A stretch of DNA of 64,000 bases from Aquabacter sp040049275 (lineage in GTDB: Bacteria; Pseudomonadota; Alphaproteobacteria; Rhizobiales; Xanthobacteraceae). Under the pieces are notes generated by a model. It had not been told where the DNA came from. It made no database searches and worked only from the letters and a program-made list of their open reading frames with translations. This document shows, piece after piece, positions 1 through 7,685 of the stretch. The position numbers were made by a program, and so were the translations under genes. The stretch covers positions 124,001-188,000 of the forward strand of contig NZ_JBDZDT010000005.1 of assembly GCF_040049275.1 (NCBI RefSeq), read 5' to 3'. Every line of letters begins with the position of its first letter. Position 1 is the stretch's first letter.

Positions 1-739
1 GCTGGTCCGCTATCATGCGCGGCAGGAAGCCGACCCCGAGCCCCGCCGCCACCAGGGCCACGATGAAGTCCGTCTGCGCGCTGCGCGCCACGATATCAGG
101 CGTCACCCCGCGCCGGTCGCAGGCATCAAGGATCACCTTGTTGAGGGCGAAACCGCTCTCAAACAGGATGAAGGGCGAAGGAGCAAGCTGCTGAAAATCA
201 ACGGATCTTGCATTCGCGAAAGCATGGCCCGGCGGCAGGAGCGCCACCAGCGGCTCGGCCCGCACCGGCTCCGCCTCGAACACGTCCGAGACCGGCAGCA
301 GGGAACCCGCAAAGTCGATCTCGCCGGCGAGAAGGATCTCCTCCAGCCGCTTCGAGCCATGCTCGATGAGGCGCATCTCGATGCCGGGATAGCGGCTGCG
401 ATAGACGGCGAAGAGCGGGGCGAACAGGGTGTTGGAGCCGAGTGGCGGCAGGCCGAGCCGGAGCGTGCCCCGCCTGAGCCCGCGCAATTCGTCCAGTTCG
501 GCGATCAGGTCGTCCCGCTCCGCCAGCATGATCAGCGCCCGGCGATAGACGATGTCGCCGGCGGCGGTCAGTTCGCTGCGGTGGCCGATGCGGTCGAGGA
601 GCGCGACGCCCAGTTCGTCCTCAAGCTGCTTCACCGCCTTGCTGACCGTGGACTGGGTGGCGAACACCACCTTGGCCGCCTGGGAGAAGCCGCCCTGGCG
701 CACCACTTCCACGAAGGCTCTCAAGGTCCGCAATTCCAT
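1..739 (-). CDS. LysR-family transcriptional regulator, C-terminus cut by window edge
   Basis: The reverse strand reads from ATG at 739 to the window edge without a stop, about 246 codons. It begins MELRTLRAFVEVVRQGG, a typical LysR winged-helix start, with the recognition helix around residues 28-45 (TQSTVSKAVKQLE). An effector-binding domain follows (LRLGLPPLGS, then FILFESGFALNKVI), the usual LysR type 2 periplasmic-binding fold. LysR proteins are usually about 290-300 residues, so roughly 50 are missing off the left edge. It is divergent from a CidA/LrgA-LrgB pair with only 115 bp to the cidA start. By analogy with CidR and similar regulators it probably controls that pair; this is inference from position. 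Confidence 0.92.
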   Translation of the reverse strand, partial: MELRTLRAFVEVVRQGGFSQAAKVVFATQSTVSKAVKQLEDELGVALLDRIGHRSELTAAGDIVYRRALIMLAERDDLIAELDELRGLRRGTLRLGLPPLGSNTLFAPLFAVYRSRYPGIEMRLIEHGSKRLEEILLAGEIDFAGSLLPVSDVFEAEPVRAEPLVALLPPGHAFANARSVDFQQLAPSPFILFESGFALNKVILDACDRRGVTPDIVARSAQTDFIVALVAAGLGVGFLPRMIADQ

Positions 740-761
740 ATTATTCCAATTACGACTTGAT

Positions 762-778
762 TGAATTCTGTCAATTCA
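762..778. promoter_or_regulatory. candidate LysR operator between the regulator and cidA
   Basis: The short divergent intergenic region is AT-rich and contains TGAATT-N5-AATTCA, a perfect 6-bp inverted repeat. LysR proteins usually bind a partly symmetrical T-N11-A box upstream of the gene they control, often overlapping their own promoter. Position and symmetry fit, but no binding evidence exists. Confidence 0.4.
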
Positions 779-854
779 TTTTACGCATATCGCAGTGCAG
801 CGTATCTTTCCTGAGGTCGACGGGCTGGTGCCCTCGGCCTTCAGGATTCTCGCC

Positions 855-1256
855 ATGGCAGCCCTCTCTCTCAGCGTCCGTTCCTTCCTTCATCGCGCGG
901 CCCTGCTGCAGGTGGTGGTGCTGGCCGGTTTCTGGTTTGTGGGCGATCTGATTGTCCGCGCGCTGGGCCTGCCCGTTCCCGGTGGCGTCGTGGGCATGGT
1001 GCTGCTGCTGGGGCTCATGGCGGCGGGATGGGTGCGTCCCGCGAGCGTGCGGCTCGGCGCCTATTGGCTGCTGGCGGAAATGCTCCTGTTCTTCGTGCCC
1101 GCCGTCATCGGCGTGATCGACCATGCGGAATTCGCCGGCGCCCTGGGCCTCAAGATCGCGGTGGTCATCCTCACCGGTACCATGCTGGTCATGGCTGGAA
1201 CCGCGCTCACCGTGGACCTGCTCTATCGCTGGAAGCAGCGCCATGTTGCCGGATGA
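855..1256 (+). CDS. cidA: CidA/LrgA family holin-like membrane protein
   Basis: Small integral membrane protein, 133 residues from ATG 855, matching the 120-140 usual for CidA/LrgA/YohJ. A GTG at 795 in the same frame would add 20 polar residues with no visible ribosome binding site, so 855 is preferred. There are four hydrophobic segments; the family signature is visible in LGLPVPGGVVGMVLLL and in AEMLLFFVPAVIGVIDH. Known family members form oligomeric membrane proteins linked to murein hydrolase export, overflow metabolism and cell lysis. The stop codon lies 14 bp inside the following lrgB-like gene, indicating translational coupling. Confidence 0.9.
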   Translation: MAALSLSVRSFLHRAALLQVVVLAGFWFVGDLIVRALGLPVPGGVVGMVLLLGLMAAGWVRPASVRLGAYWLLAEMLLFFVPAVIGVIDHAEFAGALGLKIAVVILTGTMLVMAGTALTVDLLYRWKQRHVAG

Positions 1257-1941
1257 TGCGCTCTTCGATTTCATCTTCTGGCCGCTGGCCACCATCGCGC
1301 TTTATGCGGCCTCCCGCCTCATCAACAAGCGCTGGCCGCGCTGGTGGACCGGCCCGCTCATCCTGACGCCTCTGGCGGTCATCACCCTCGTCTGCGCGCT
1401 GAAGGCCGATTATCGCGACTATATGAGCGGCACCCACTGGCTGTTGGTCATGCTGGGCCCAGCCACCGTGGCCTTCGCCATTCCCATCTATGAGCAGCGC
1501 GCCGTCATCAAGCGCCATTGGCCGGTGCTGCTGGTGGGCGTCGTCGCGGGCAGCACCATCGCCATGGCCGCCGCCTGGGGCATGGCGCAGGCGCTCGGCG
1601 TGCCGGAGACGGTGGGGCGCAGCCTGATGCCCCGCTCCACCACCACGCCCTTCGCCATGGCGGTCTCGGGCGAGATCGGGGGCCTGCCGGACCTTACCGC
1701 CTTGTTCGTGATGATGACGGGCATCAGTGGCGGGCTCATCGGCGATGCCATGCTGAAGTGGCTGCCGCTGCGCTCCGCCATGGCGCGGGGCGCGCTGTTC
1801 GGCATGGGCGCCCACAGCATCGGCGTCGCCAAGGCCAATCAGCTCGGACGCGAGGAAGGCTCCATCGCCGGGCTGGTGATGATCCTGGCCGGGCTCCTCA
1901 ACCTCCTCGCGGCGCCGGTCATCATGCTGGCGCTGAGCTGA
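1243..1941 (+). CDS. lrgB: LrgB/CidB family membrane protein
   Basis: Integral membrane protein of 232 residues starting at ATG 1243 (MLPDDALFDFIFWPL). It has several hydrophobic segments and the conserved LrgB core, including SLMPRSTTTPFAMAVS near residue 125 and ALFGMGAHSIGVAKA near residue 185. LrgB/CidB works with LrgA/CidA in controlling murein hydrolase activity and pyruvate or glycolate transport in other organisms (the plant homologue PLGG1 is a glycolate/glycerate carrier). The start overlaps cidA by 14 bp. The 3' end overlaps the convergent ctaA gene by 20 bp (1922-1941). Confidence 0.93.
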   Translation: MLPDDALFDFIFWPLATIALYAASRLINKRWPRWWTGPLILTPLAVITLVCALKADYRDYMSGTHWLLVMLGPATVAFAIPIYEQRAVIKRHWPVLLVGVVAGSTIAMAAAWGMAQALGVPETVGRSLMPRSTTTPFAMAVSGEIGGLPDLTALFVMMTGISGGLIGDAMLKWLPLRSAMARGALFGMGAHSIGVAKANQLGREEGSIAGLVMILAGLLNLLAAPVIMLALS

Positions 1942-3010
1942 GGCCCGCCGGGACGGTCGTCTCACGGGCCTTCCGGCTGAGATCGCCCACATGGAGGGTG
2001 GCGGCGATCAACACCATTGTTGCGCCGAACTGGTGGGTGAGGGCGATATCCAGCGGCACCACGAACACGAGCGTAAGAATGCCCAGGGCCGCCTGGGCGC
2101 TCACCAGCGCGAACAGGACCCAGGCCTGGCTTGCGGCGAACCCGCCGGTGCGGCGCGCCTGGAGGGCATGAAGCAGGGTCGCCAGCCACAGCGCATAGGC
2201 GATCATGCGGTGCTGGAACTGCACGGTCAGCACATTCTCGAACAGGTTGCGCCAGAACGGGTTCAGGATGGCGAGCTTGTCCGGCGCGGGGATAAGTGTG
2301 CCATCCATGAGCGGCCATGTATTGAAGCTCATGCCAGCATCGAGCCCGGCCACCAGCCCTCCGGCGAAGATCTGCACCAGAACGAGAACGAGGATCAGCC
2401 ACGCCCCGGCCTTCAGCCCGCCGCCTGACGGCCCTGCGGGGCGTGGCACGAGGCTGCGCGCTACCGCCACCGTCGCCGAGAGGATGACGCAGGCCAAAGT
2501 GAGATGGATGGCGAGGCGGTATTGGCTGACGGAGACGCGCTCGGAGAGGCCCGAGGCCACCATCCACCAGCCGATGGCGCCCTGGAGCCCGCCCAGCACG
2601 AACAGGACGCCCGTCTTCACCGCCAGCATGCCGCGGATCTGTCCCCGCGCCAGGAACCAGAGGAAGGGCAGGAGGAAGGCGAAGCCGATGACCCGTCCCA
2701 GCAGCCTGTGCGCCCATTCCCACCAGAAGATCTGCTTGAAGCTTTCAAGCCCCATGCCCTTGTTGAGGATCTCGTACTGGGGAATGGTCTTGTACTTGTC
2801 GAACTCGGCCTGCCAGTCGGCGTCCGAAAGCGGGGGCAGGGCGCCGGTGACGGGCTTCCATTCGGTGATGGAGAGACCGGATTCGGTGAGGCGCGTCGCG
2901 CCGCCCACCACCACCATGGCGACGATGAGCGCGGCCACGCAATAGAGCCAGATGCGCACTGCCCTTAGACCCGCGCCGGCGGGACGAACCGTCGCTTCAC
3001 CTTGCGCCAT
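1922..3010 (-). CDS. ctaA: heme A synthase (COX15/CtaA type 2)
   Basis: Oxidises the C8 methyl of heme O to the formyl group of heme A for cytochrome aa3 oxidase, in the inner membrane. The 362-residue protein from ATG 3010 (MAQGEATVRP) has eight hydrophobic segments. Conserved COX15 motifs with heme-binding histidines are visible: GGATRLTESGLSITEWKPV, WWEWAHRLLGR, LAIHLTLA, VQFQHRMIAYALW and LTHQFGAT. The open frame extends upstream of 3010, but that part is arginine/proline-rich and lies beyond the natural start. Gene order is divergent from a DUF2842 gene and convergent with lrgB. Confidence 0.96.
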   Translation of the reverse strand: MAQGEATVRPAGAGLRAVRIWLYCVAALIVAMVVVGGATRLTESGLSITEWKPVTGALPPLSDADWQAEFDKYKTIPQYEILNKGMGLESFKQIFWWEWAHRLLGRVIGFAFLLPFLWFLARGQIRGMLAVKTGVLFVLGGLQGAIGWWMVASGLSERVSVSQYRLAIHLTLACVILSATVAVARSLVPRPAGPSGGGLKAGAWLILVLVLVQIFAGGLVAGLDAGMSFNTWPLMDGTLIPAPDKLAILNPFWRNLFENVLTVQFQHRMIAYALWLATLLHALQARRTGGFAASQAWVLFALVSAQAALGILTLVFVVPLDIALTHQFGATMVLIAATLHVGDLSRKARETTVPAGLSSAPA

Positions 3011-3132
3011 GCTGATCGCGCTCCGAACTTCGCCCCCCGGCCCGGTTCCGTTATAGAGCGGGGGCGAGGCACGCAATAAGGCGGGCGCTCGCTGACGCGG
3101 GCCTATTGCCGCGTGCCGGAAGAGGAGGGGGA

Positions 3133-3345
3133 ATGCCCCAGCGCCTGCGCAAGCTGATCGGAACCTTTCTGCTGCTGATCCTGATGACGGTCTGGGCCCT
3201 CGGCGCCATGGCCATCGCACAGGGCCGCGTTACCGAACTGCCCTGGGCGCTGCAGACCGTGAGCTATGTGCTGCTGGGCACGCTCTGGGTCGTGCCGGCC
3301 GCCCTGCTCATCCGCTGGATGGAGCGGCCGGACCGCTTGCGCTGA
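3133..3345 (+). CDS. DUF2842 family small membrane protein
   Basis: Seventy-residue protein (MPQRLRKLIGTFLLL...) with two membrane helices and the closing motif VVPAALLIRWMERPD, matching the alphaproteobacterial DUF2842 family of unknown function. ATG 3133 follows AGGAGGGGGA, a strong ribosome binding site; an upstream ATG at 3106 would put that site inside the gene. Divergent from ctaA. In many relatives a DUF2842 gene lies near respiratory or heme genes, but no role has been shown. Confidence 0.85.
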   Translation: MPQRLRKLIGTFLLLILMTVWALGAMAIAQGRVTELPWALQTVSYVLLGTLWVVPAALLIRWMERPDRLR

Positions 3346-3409
3346 TCCTGCAGAGTCACCTCATGAAACCCAGGTAATCGATTGCGGTAACTTGATAAAT
3401 CAGCCGCTT

Positions 3410-4816
3410 TCACGCGGCGGATAAGGACGGCGTCAGGCGCGGGGCGCCGACCTCTTCCAAGGCAGGCATGGGCGCTGCGGCCGTATTGATGCGCAGCATC
3501 AGCACGTGCCCGAACCCCTGCGCGGCCAGGGCGTCATAGGCCTCGACGCTGGCAGAACCCTCATCCGCTTCCTCGATGCACACCACATAAGGCGACAGGC
3601 CGGCCAGCTTGGCCGCGCCTGCGGTTCCGCCCAGGACTGGAGCGGCGACCACAACGAAATCATAGGTTTGGCGCAGGGAATTGAGGATGAGTGTGAGGCG
3701 GTCCGCCCCCACCACGCTCGGTCCGCTGCGGGCATCGCGTCCCGGCGGAATCACATGGGCACGGGAATGGGGGTCCCGATGGATGGTCTCGCCGAAGCCC
3801 GCGACCCCGAACAGCATCTCCGCCATTCCGGGCGCCCATGGATCGGCGATGAGCGCCGCGAGGTCGCCGGAGGCGCCATCGAGGGCCACAAGCGCGACGC
3901 GGCTTTCGTCCGACAACAGGCGGGCGAGCCCGATGGCGCAGATGGCGGAGGCGTCCGACTGCGTTTCCGACGTGAGCACGATGAGTTGCGCACCCGGCTT
4001 GCTGCGGTCGGCCCGCACCTGCTCCGCAAGGCGCCGAACAGCGTCCGCACAGGTGAGGCCTGCGCCACGGCCGGCATCCATCCAGGCGACCCTGCGGATC
4101 AGCGCGGACTGATGCGGCAAATCATGGTCCGCGGGGTGGGCGGGAATGGCCGAGCGGCGGCTCAGATGCATGGTGAGGATGCCGAGCGCCAGGGCAATGC
4201 CCGCAAGGCCAAGGGATGCGGGCAAAGGCGGCAGGTCGCGCATAGAGGGGGTGCGCACGACGCTGCTCATGCTGAGAAGCGGGATCGCGTCGGCCACGTC
4301 CGGTGTCCGGCTCCGCACGCCCGCTTGGAGCGCGGAGAAGGTTTCGGAATAGGCCTGGACGATGCGGGCAGCAAGGTCGGGCCGGCTGGCAGTGGCCGCG
4401 ACCTCCAGCGTCCGTCCCCCATGATGCGCCGTGACAGTGAGATCCTCGCCCAGCCTGGCGGCGGCGCGGTCACGGGCGGACCGCTCTTCCCCCGCCAGCA
4501 AGGGGGGCAGAACACCGCGCTTCTGGGCGAGGCGTTCCGCATCCGTGCGGGAGAGACGGTCGAGAACCTCGAAGGTCATCTCCCGAGACGTGAGCATCTG
4601 CATGATGCCGCGCACCGTGGCCGGCGCCGGCTGGGCCGCCACGTCGAAGGAGAGGGTGGTGCTGGCGGTGTAGCGCGCTGGCACCAGCAGCATCAGCGTG
4701 GCGCTGGCAAAGAGAAACCAGGCGAGGACGAGAAGGCGCGCAGAACCGCCGGCGCCATCCCATTTGGGGGCGCGGGAGAGGAAGCGAGCGGCCCATTCCT
4801 GTGCCATCAGTCCCAC
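3410..4816 (-). CDS. polysaccharide co-polymerase/BY-kinase-like protein with degenerate nucleotide-binding site
   Basis: The 468-residue product has the architecture of an exopolysaccharide chain-length/tyrosine-kinase protein. A membrane helix lies near residues 27-47, then a Wzz-like periplasmic part (YTASTTLSFDVAAQ; RTLEVAATASRPDLAARI), a second helix near residues 195-213, and a C-terminal ParA/BY-kinase-like domain (AQLIVLTSETQSDASAICAI). Where active enzymes carry a Walker A motif (GEGKS/T), this one has SETQSDAS. The Walker B region reads DFVVVAAP without the usual aspartates, and there is no tyrosine-rich tail. It probably works as a structural co-polymerase or is decaying. No other polysaccharide genes adjoin it. 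Start uncertain: MGLMAQEW, with a second Met at residue 4. Confidence 0.75.
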   Translation of the reverse strand: MGLMAQEWAARFLSRAPKWDGAGGSARLLVLAWFLFASATLMLLVPARYTASTTLSFDVAAQPAPATVRGIMQMLTSREMTFEVLDRLSRTDAERLAQKRGVLPPLLAGEERSARDRAAARLGEDLTVTAHHGGRTLEVAATASRPDLAARIVQAYSETFSALQAGVRSRTPDVADAIPLLSMSSVVRTPSMRDLPPLPASLGLAGIALALGILTMHLSRRSAIPAHPADHDLPHQSALIRRVAWMDAGRGAGLTCADAVRRLAEQVRADRSKPGAQLIVLTSETQSDASAICAIGLARLLSDESRVALVALDGASGDLAALIADPWAPGMAEMLFGVAGFGETIHRDPHSRAHVIPPGRDARSGPSVVGADRLTLILNSLRQTYDFVVVAAPVLGGTAGAAKLAGLSPYVVCIEEADEGSASVEAYDALAAQGFGHVLMLRINTAAAPMPALEEVGAPRLTPSLSAA

Positions 4817-4889
4817 CTGAAGCGCTCCGGCACCATGCCGGGAGGCTTAAAGTTGGGCCTTTATGGTTTAGGGAAGGTAAAGATGGGGC

Positions 4890-5717
4890 TCAGCGATCTT
4901 CCCAAAGGGGAGGGCGCTTGGCGAGAACGGCGGAAATGCCTTCGTCCGCATCGCGCGCCAACATGTTGGCGGTCATGACGTCGGAGGCGAAGACGTAGGC
5001 CTCGTCCAGGGTCATTTCGGCCTGCTGATAGAAGGCGGCCTTGCCGAGCTTCACCGGCACCTGGGACCGCGCCGCGATGTGCCGGGCGAGCGCGGTCGCG
5101 GCGGCGAGTGATTCGCCTTCCGGCACCACGCGGTTGACGAGGCCCATGCGATAGGCGTCGTCCGCCTCCACCCATTCGCCCAGAAGCAGCATCTCCAGAG
5201 CGTGCTTCGGTAACACCGCGCGGGAGAGCGCGACCATGGGCGTGTGGCAGAACAGGCCGATATTGACCCCCGGTGTGCAGAAGCGGGCCGAGCCGCCCGC
5301 CACCGCGAGATCGCAGCTCGCCACGAGTTGGCATCCGGCCGCTGTCGCCATGCCTTCCACCGCCGCGATGACCGGCTGGGGCAGGCGCACGATATCGGTC
5401 ATCAGCGCCGCGCACCGCTTCAGAACGTCTTCAAAATAGGCGCGTCCCCGGTCGGCATCGCCACGATGGGCCTGGATCTCCTTCAGGTCGTGGCCGGCGG
5501 AGAAGACCGGGCCTTCCGCAGTCAGCACCACCGCCCGCACCGTGGCGTCGCCGGCAATGTCCGCGAGATGGCCTGAGAACGAGGCCATGGTGGCGTCAGA
5601 GAGGCTGTTGCGGCTCGCGGGGCGCGCGAGGGTGAGGGTCGCAATGCCGTCCGCATCTACGCGGACCACAGGTTCCTGAAGGGTTGCGGTGGGGGCGACG
5701 GCGCTGGCCGAGGGCAA
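4890..5717 (-). CDS. enoyl-CoA hydratase/isomerase (crotonase) family protein lacking both catalytic glutamates
   Basis: Crotonase-fold protein of 275 residues starting at TTG 5717, which has GGAAGGA eight bases upstream. The CoA-binding and oxyanion segment VFSAGHDLKEIQ (near residue 72) and the GMATAAGCQLVASCDLA stretch identify the family. Real hydratases have Glu at two positions (rat residues 144 and 164). Here the equivalents are Gln in GCQLVASCD and Gly in FCTPGVNIG, as in the ECHDC3-like branch, so hydratase activity is doubtful. An isomerase, thioesterase-like or non-catalytic role is possible. It lies upstream of the co-polymerase gene (73-bp gap) and is divergent from a thioesterase-fold gene, which fits acyl-CoA handling. 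Confidence 0.88.
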   Translation of the reverse strand: MPSASAVAPTATLQEPVVRVDADGIATLTLARPASRNSLSDATMASFSGHLADIAGDATVRAVVLTAEGPVFSAGHDLKEIQAHRGDADRGRAYFEDVLKRCAALMTDIVRLPQPVIAAVEGMATAAGCQLVASCDLAVAGGSARFCTPGVNIGLFCHTPMVALSRAVLPKHALEMLLLGEWVEADDAYRMGLVNRVVPEGESLAAATALARHIAARSQVPVKLGKAAFYQQAEMTLDEAYVFASDVMTANMLARDADEGISAVLAKRPPLWEDR

Positions 5718-5800
5718 TGGCGGTTCCTTCCGGGCGCGTTGATCTTTTCCGGCCCTACTTTATGCAAGGCTGCATCTGGACGCGAGACACGGGTAAGGGA

Positions 5801-6250
5801 ATGGACGCGGGAACGGGCGTGGCGCGCGGCACGGTGGTGTCTGCGGAGGATCTCGAAGCCTTCCTCGTCCGGGAATTCCCGCAGGCATTCGGGCCCGGGC
5901 GGCCGCACAGCGTCGTGTCCGTGGGGTATCGCACCGCCACCGTCCGCCTTGATGCCAGCGAGGAGCATCTGCGCCCCGGCGGCACGGTCTCCGGCCCGGC
6001 GCTGATGATGCTGGCGGACGTCACCATGTACGTGGCGCTGCTGGGCCAGATCGGACTCGTTCCGCTGGCGGTGACCACCAATCTCTCCATCAATTTCCTG
6101 CGCAAGCCGCCGCCGGGCGCCATCCTGGCCGATGCGCGGCTGATCAAGCTGGGCAAGCGCCTCGCCGTGGGCGATGTGGGGCTGCGCGCCGTATCGGGGG
6201 AAGACCTGGTGGCCCATTGCGTGGCGACCTATTCCATTCCCGACAGGTGA
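5801..6250 (+). CDS. PaaI/YigI-like hotdog-fold acyl-CoA thioesterase
   Basis: A 149-residue hotdog-fold protein starting at ATG 5801 (MDAGTGVARG). Features are RPGGTVSGPALMMLADVTMYVAL, with the conserved Gly/Asp of the hotdog helix, and TTNLSINFLRKPPPGAI, the beta-strand pair typical of PaaI-type thioesterases. Such enzymes hydrolyse acyl- or aryl-CoA thioesters in the cytoplasm. The open frame extends upstream to 5684, but that extension overlaps the divergent crotonase gene and is arginine-rich. The gene ends four bases before a 31-bp near-perfect palindrome that starts a dispersed repeat. Confidence 0.85.
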   Translation: MDAGTGVARGTVVSAEDLEAFLVREFPQAFGPGRPHSVVSVGYRTATVRLDASEEHLRPGGTVSGPALMMLADVTMYVALLGQIGLVPLAVTTNLSINFLRKPPPGAILADARLIKLGKRLAVGDVGLRAVSGEDLVAHCVATYSIPDR

Positions 6251-6253
6251 GGT

Positions 6254-6460
6254 CGCGCTCACTTGTCCTGGACAAGTGAGCGCGCAGCGCGAACGCAGAT
6301 CCGGGACCCAGCGCAAAAGTTCGGTGAAGCCGTCAACCCGCGACCAGCGTAAAGGACATCTCCGCCGCGCGGCGTCGGAGATGGGGTGAAGCGCCTTGGC
6401 GGCCCTTCGCGCTGGGTCCCGGGTCTGCGCTCAAGCTTCGCTTTCGCTGGCCCAGGACAA
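6254..6460. repeat. 205-bp palindromic dispersed element, copy A
   Basis: This copy opens with a near-perfect palindrome (6254-6284, arms CGCGCTCACTTGTCC and its complement). It continues with GGGACCCAGCGCAAAAG and closes with CGCTGGGTCCCGGGTC and CCAGGACAA, so the whole unit is an imperfect palindrome. An internal hairpin is built on ACATCTCCGCCGCGCGG. The same unit occurs at 45080-45284 in the same orientation and at 26415-26614 inverted. All three copies lie in intergenic space directly after a gene. No open frame is carried. This and the promoter region downstream fill the gap 6251-6663. Confidence 0.85.
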
Positions 6461-6546
6461 AAGCAAAGGGCGATTTTCCCCGGAAAAACATCACTTGAAC
6501 GATGGTGTTAAATTACCATTTTTATAAGTCATTGATTTTGCAGAGT

Positions 6547-6552
6547 TATAAT
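6547..6552 (+). promoter_or_regulatory. candidate -10 box for rplM-rpsI
   Basis: A consensus TATAAT sits in the only AT-rich part of the gap upstream of rplM, about 110 bp before the start codon. No clear -35 box is seen at the right spacing. A leader of that length is usual for ribosomal protein operons. Confidence 0.35.
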
Positions 6553-6663
6553 CCCCTTCTGCGCGTTGACCATCGGACACCCGTGCGCTAGAAGCCGAAC
6601 CATCGCCGGATCGCTTCGTGGCTGACGCGGAGTTGCCGGCTTTCTTATTCGGAAACCGACCCA

Positions 6664-7125
6664 ATGAAGACGTATTCGGCCAAGCCTGCCGAAATCGAGA
6701 AGAAGTGGGTGGTGATTGACGCCAGCGGCCTCGTTGTGGGCCGTCTCGCGACCATCATCGCCATGCGCTTGAAGGGCAAGCATCGCCCGATCTACACCCC
6801 GCACGTGGACTGCGGCGACAATGTCGTCGTGGTGAATGCCGACAAGGTGGTTCTCACTGGCCGCAAGCGCGACCAGAAGATCTATTACCACCACACCGGC
6901 TTCCCGGGCGGCATCAAGGAGCGCAGCGCGAAGTTCATCCTCGAAGGCCGCTTTCCGGAGCGCGTCATCGAGAAGGCGGTGGAACGCATGTTGGCCCGCG
7001 GCCCGCTCGGCCGGAAGATCATGGGCAACCTGCGCGTCTACAAGGGCGCCAGCCACCCCCACGAGGCCCAGCAGCCGGTGGCGCTGGATGTGGCGAGCCT
7101 CAACCGCAAGAATGTGAGGAACTGA
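6664..7125 (+). CDS. rplM: 50S ribosomal protein L13
   Basis: Full-length L13 (153 residues) of the large ribosomal subunit. Characteristic motifs are WVVIDASGLVVGRLATIIA at the N-terminus, GDNVVVVNADKVVLTGRK, YYHHTGFPGGIKE and AVERMLARGPLGRKIM. It is followed after one base by rpsI, the near-universal rplM-rpsI pair, which is co-transcribed. The start ATG 6664 matches the conserved N-terminus MKTYSAKPAE of alphaproteobacterial L13. Confidence 0.99.
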   Translation: MKTYSAKPAEIEKKWVVIDASGLVVGRLATIIAMRLKGKHRPIYTPHVDCGDNVVVVNADKVVLTGRKRDQKIYYHHTGFPGGIKERSAKFILEGRFPERVIEKAVERMLARGPLGRKIMGNLRVYKGASHPHEAQQPVALDVASLNRKNVRN

Positions 7126-7126
7126 C

Positions 7127-7600
7127 ATGGCCGAGGTTTTGCAGTCCCTCGATTCGCTGAACACCCAGGTGCCGGTGCAGGAAGCTCCGGTCCATGTTCA
7201 GAAGCTCGACAAGTTCGGCCGCGCCTATGCCACCGGCAAGCGCAAGGACGCTGTCGCCCGCGTGTGGGTGCGTCCCGGCACCGGCAAGATCACGGTGAAT
7301 GACCGCGACGTGGTGGTGTATTTCGCCCGTCCCGTGCTGCGACTGATGATCAACCAGCCGTTCCAGGCGGCCGCCCGCGAGGGCGCCTATGACGTGGTCT
7401 GCACGGTCTCCGGCGGCGGCCTGTCCGGCCAGGCCGGCGCGCTGCGCCACGGCATCTCCCGCGCGCTCACCTTCTACGAGCCGGAGCTGCGCTCCCCGCT
7501 GAAGAAGGGCGGCTTCCTGACCCGCGACAGCCGCGTGGTCGAGCGCAAGAAGTACGGCCGCGCCAAGGCTCGCCGCAGCTTCCAGTTCTCGAAGCGCTGA
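7127..7600 (+). CDS. rpsI: 30S ribosomal protein S9
   Basis: S9 of the small subunit, 157 residues. An alphaproteobacterial N-terminal extension (about 30 residues) precedes the core, which begins YATGKRKDAVARVW. Other S9 motifs are GLSGQAGALRHGISRAL and the basic C-terminal tail KKYGRAKARRSFQFSKR, which reaches the P-site tRNA. The start lies one base after the rplM stop. A strong intrinsic terminator follows 20 bp after the stop. Confidence 0.99.
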   Translation: MAEVLQSLDSLNTQVPVQEAPVHVQKLDKFGRAYATGKRKDAVARVWVRPGTGKITVNDRDVVVYFARPVLRLMINQPFQAAAREGAYDVVCTVSGGGLSGQAGALRHGISRALTFYEPELRSPLKKGGFLTRDSRVVERKKYGRAKARRSFQFSKR

Positions 7601-7620
7601 TCTTCAGATCACCGAAAAGA

Positions 7621-7650
7621 AAAAGGCGGGGCATTTGCCCCGCCTTTTTT
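7621..7650 (+). terminator. intrinsic terminator of rplM-rpsI
   Basis: A perfect 12-bp stem (AAAAGGCGGGGC with GCCCCGCCTTTT) around a four-base ATTT loop is followed by a run of T. It lies just after rpsI. Because the stem starts with A residues it could also stop transcription from the convergent gene at 7686-8030. Confidence 0.93.
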
Positions 7651-7685
7651 GTTGTTTGTTCCGGCTTTTGTTTGTCCCGTCGGCC

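Noticed and set aside
795..855. GTG 795 as the cidA start
   Set aside because: No ribosome binding site, and it adds a non-family extension; ATG 855 gives the normal family length.
5684..5800. Upstream extension of the thioesterase gene
   Set aside because: Overlaps the divergent crotonase start and has no family similarity; ATG 5801 fits the domain.
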